This document shows, piece after piece, positions 6,429-6,429 of a stretch of DNA of 6,429 nt. The stretch's first letter is position 1. Each line of letters opens with the position of its first letter. The stretch comes from CAZYBG01 sp964645155. Its GTDB lineage: Bacteria > Pseudomonadota > Alphaproteobacteria > Rhodobacterales > Rhodobacteraceae. Made by a program: the position numbers and the translations under genes. The notes below the pieces were generated by a model, which made no database searches, was not told where the DNA came from, and was given only the letters and a program-made list of their open reading frames with translations. The stretch covers positions 1 to 6,429 of the forward strand of contig CAZYBG010000143.1 in assembly GCA_964645155.1 (NCBI GenBank), given 5' to 3'.

Positions 6429-6429
6429 G

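Overview
The window is very GC-rich and its proteins look like those of an alphaproteobacterium, most likely a member of the Rhodobacterales. This rests on the family combination (GatB, a DUF455 ferritin-like protein, an M23 peptidase with a long N-terminal coiled coil, and a bactofilin) and on protein style. It is inference from recognition, not from a search. The region looks chromosomal and ordinary in content. I see no mobile element, CRISPR array, tRNA or rRNA, and no new defence-type system.

Plus strand, left end: the last 99 codons of prfB (release factor 2) are followed, after an 84-bp gap, by a DUF2189 multi-pass membrane protein. Everything from about 1050 to the right end is on the minus strand. 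In transcription order it holds the C-terminal two thirds of gatB, a DUF455 protein whose GTG start overlaps the gatB stop by 4 nt, a 173-bp intergenic region, an M23 peptidase with a TTG start, a bactofilin overlapping it by 11 nt, and a 14-helix DHA2-type MFS transporter 10 nt further on. The MFS gene converges on the DUF2189 gene, and the two overlap antisense by 128 bp.

There are two functional blocks. gatB and prfB are translation housekeeping genes. The M23 peptidase and bactofilin pair is a known type of cell-shape module: a membrane-associated bactofilin scaffold and a membrane-anchored periplasmic peptidoglycan hydrolase. The MFS transporter is probably co-transcribed with it.

The most interesting signal is in the only sizeable intergenic region on the minus strand. 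The only two TTAA tetramers I could find in the window lie there, exactly 7 nt apart (TTAA-N7-TTAA). This is the classical binding pattern of the alphaproteobacterial cell-cycle regulator CtrA. The box overlaps the stop codon of the DUF455 gene and lies upstream of the peptidase-bactofilin operon, beside a 10-bp perfect inverted repeat. If real, it would place this cell-shape operon under CtrA control.
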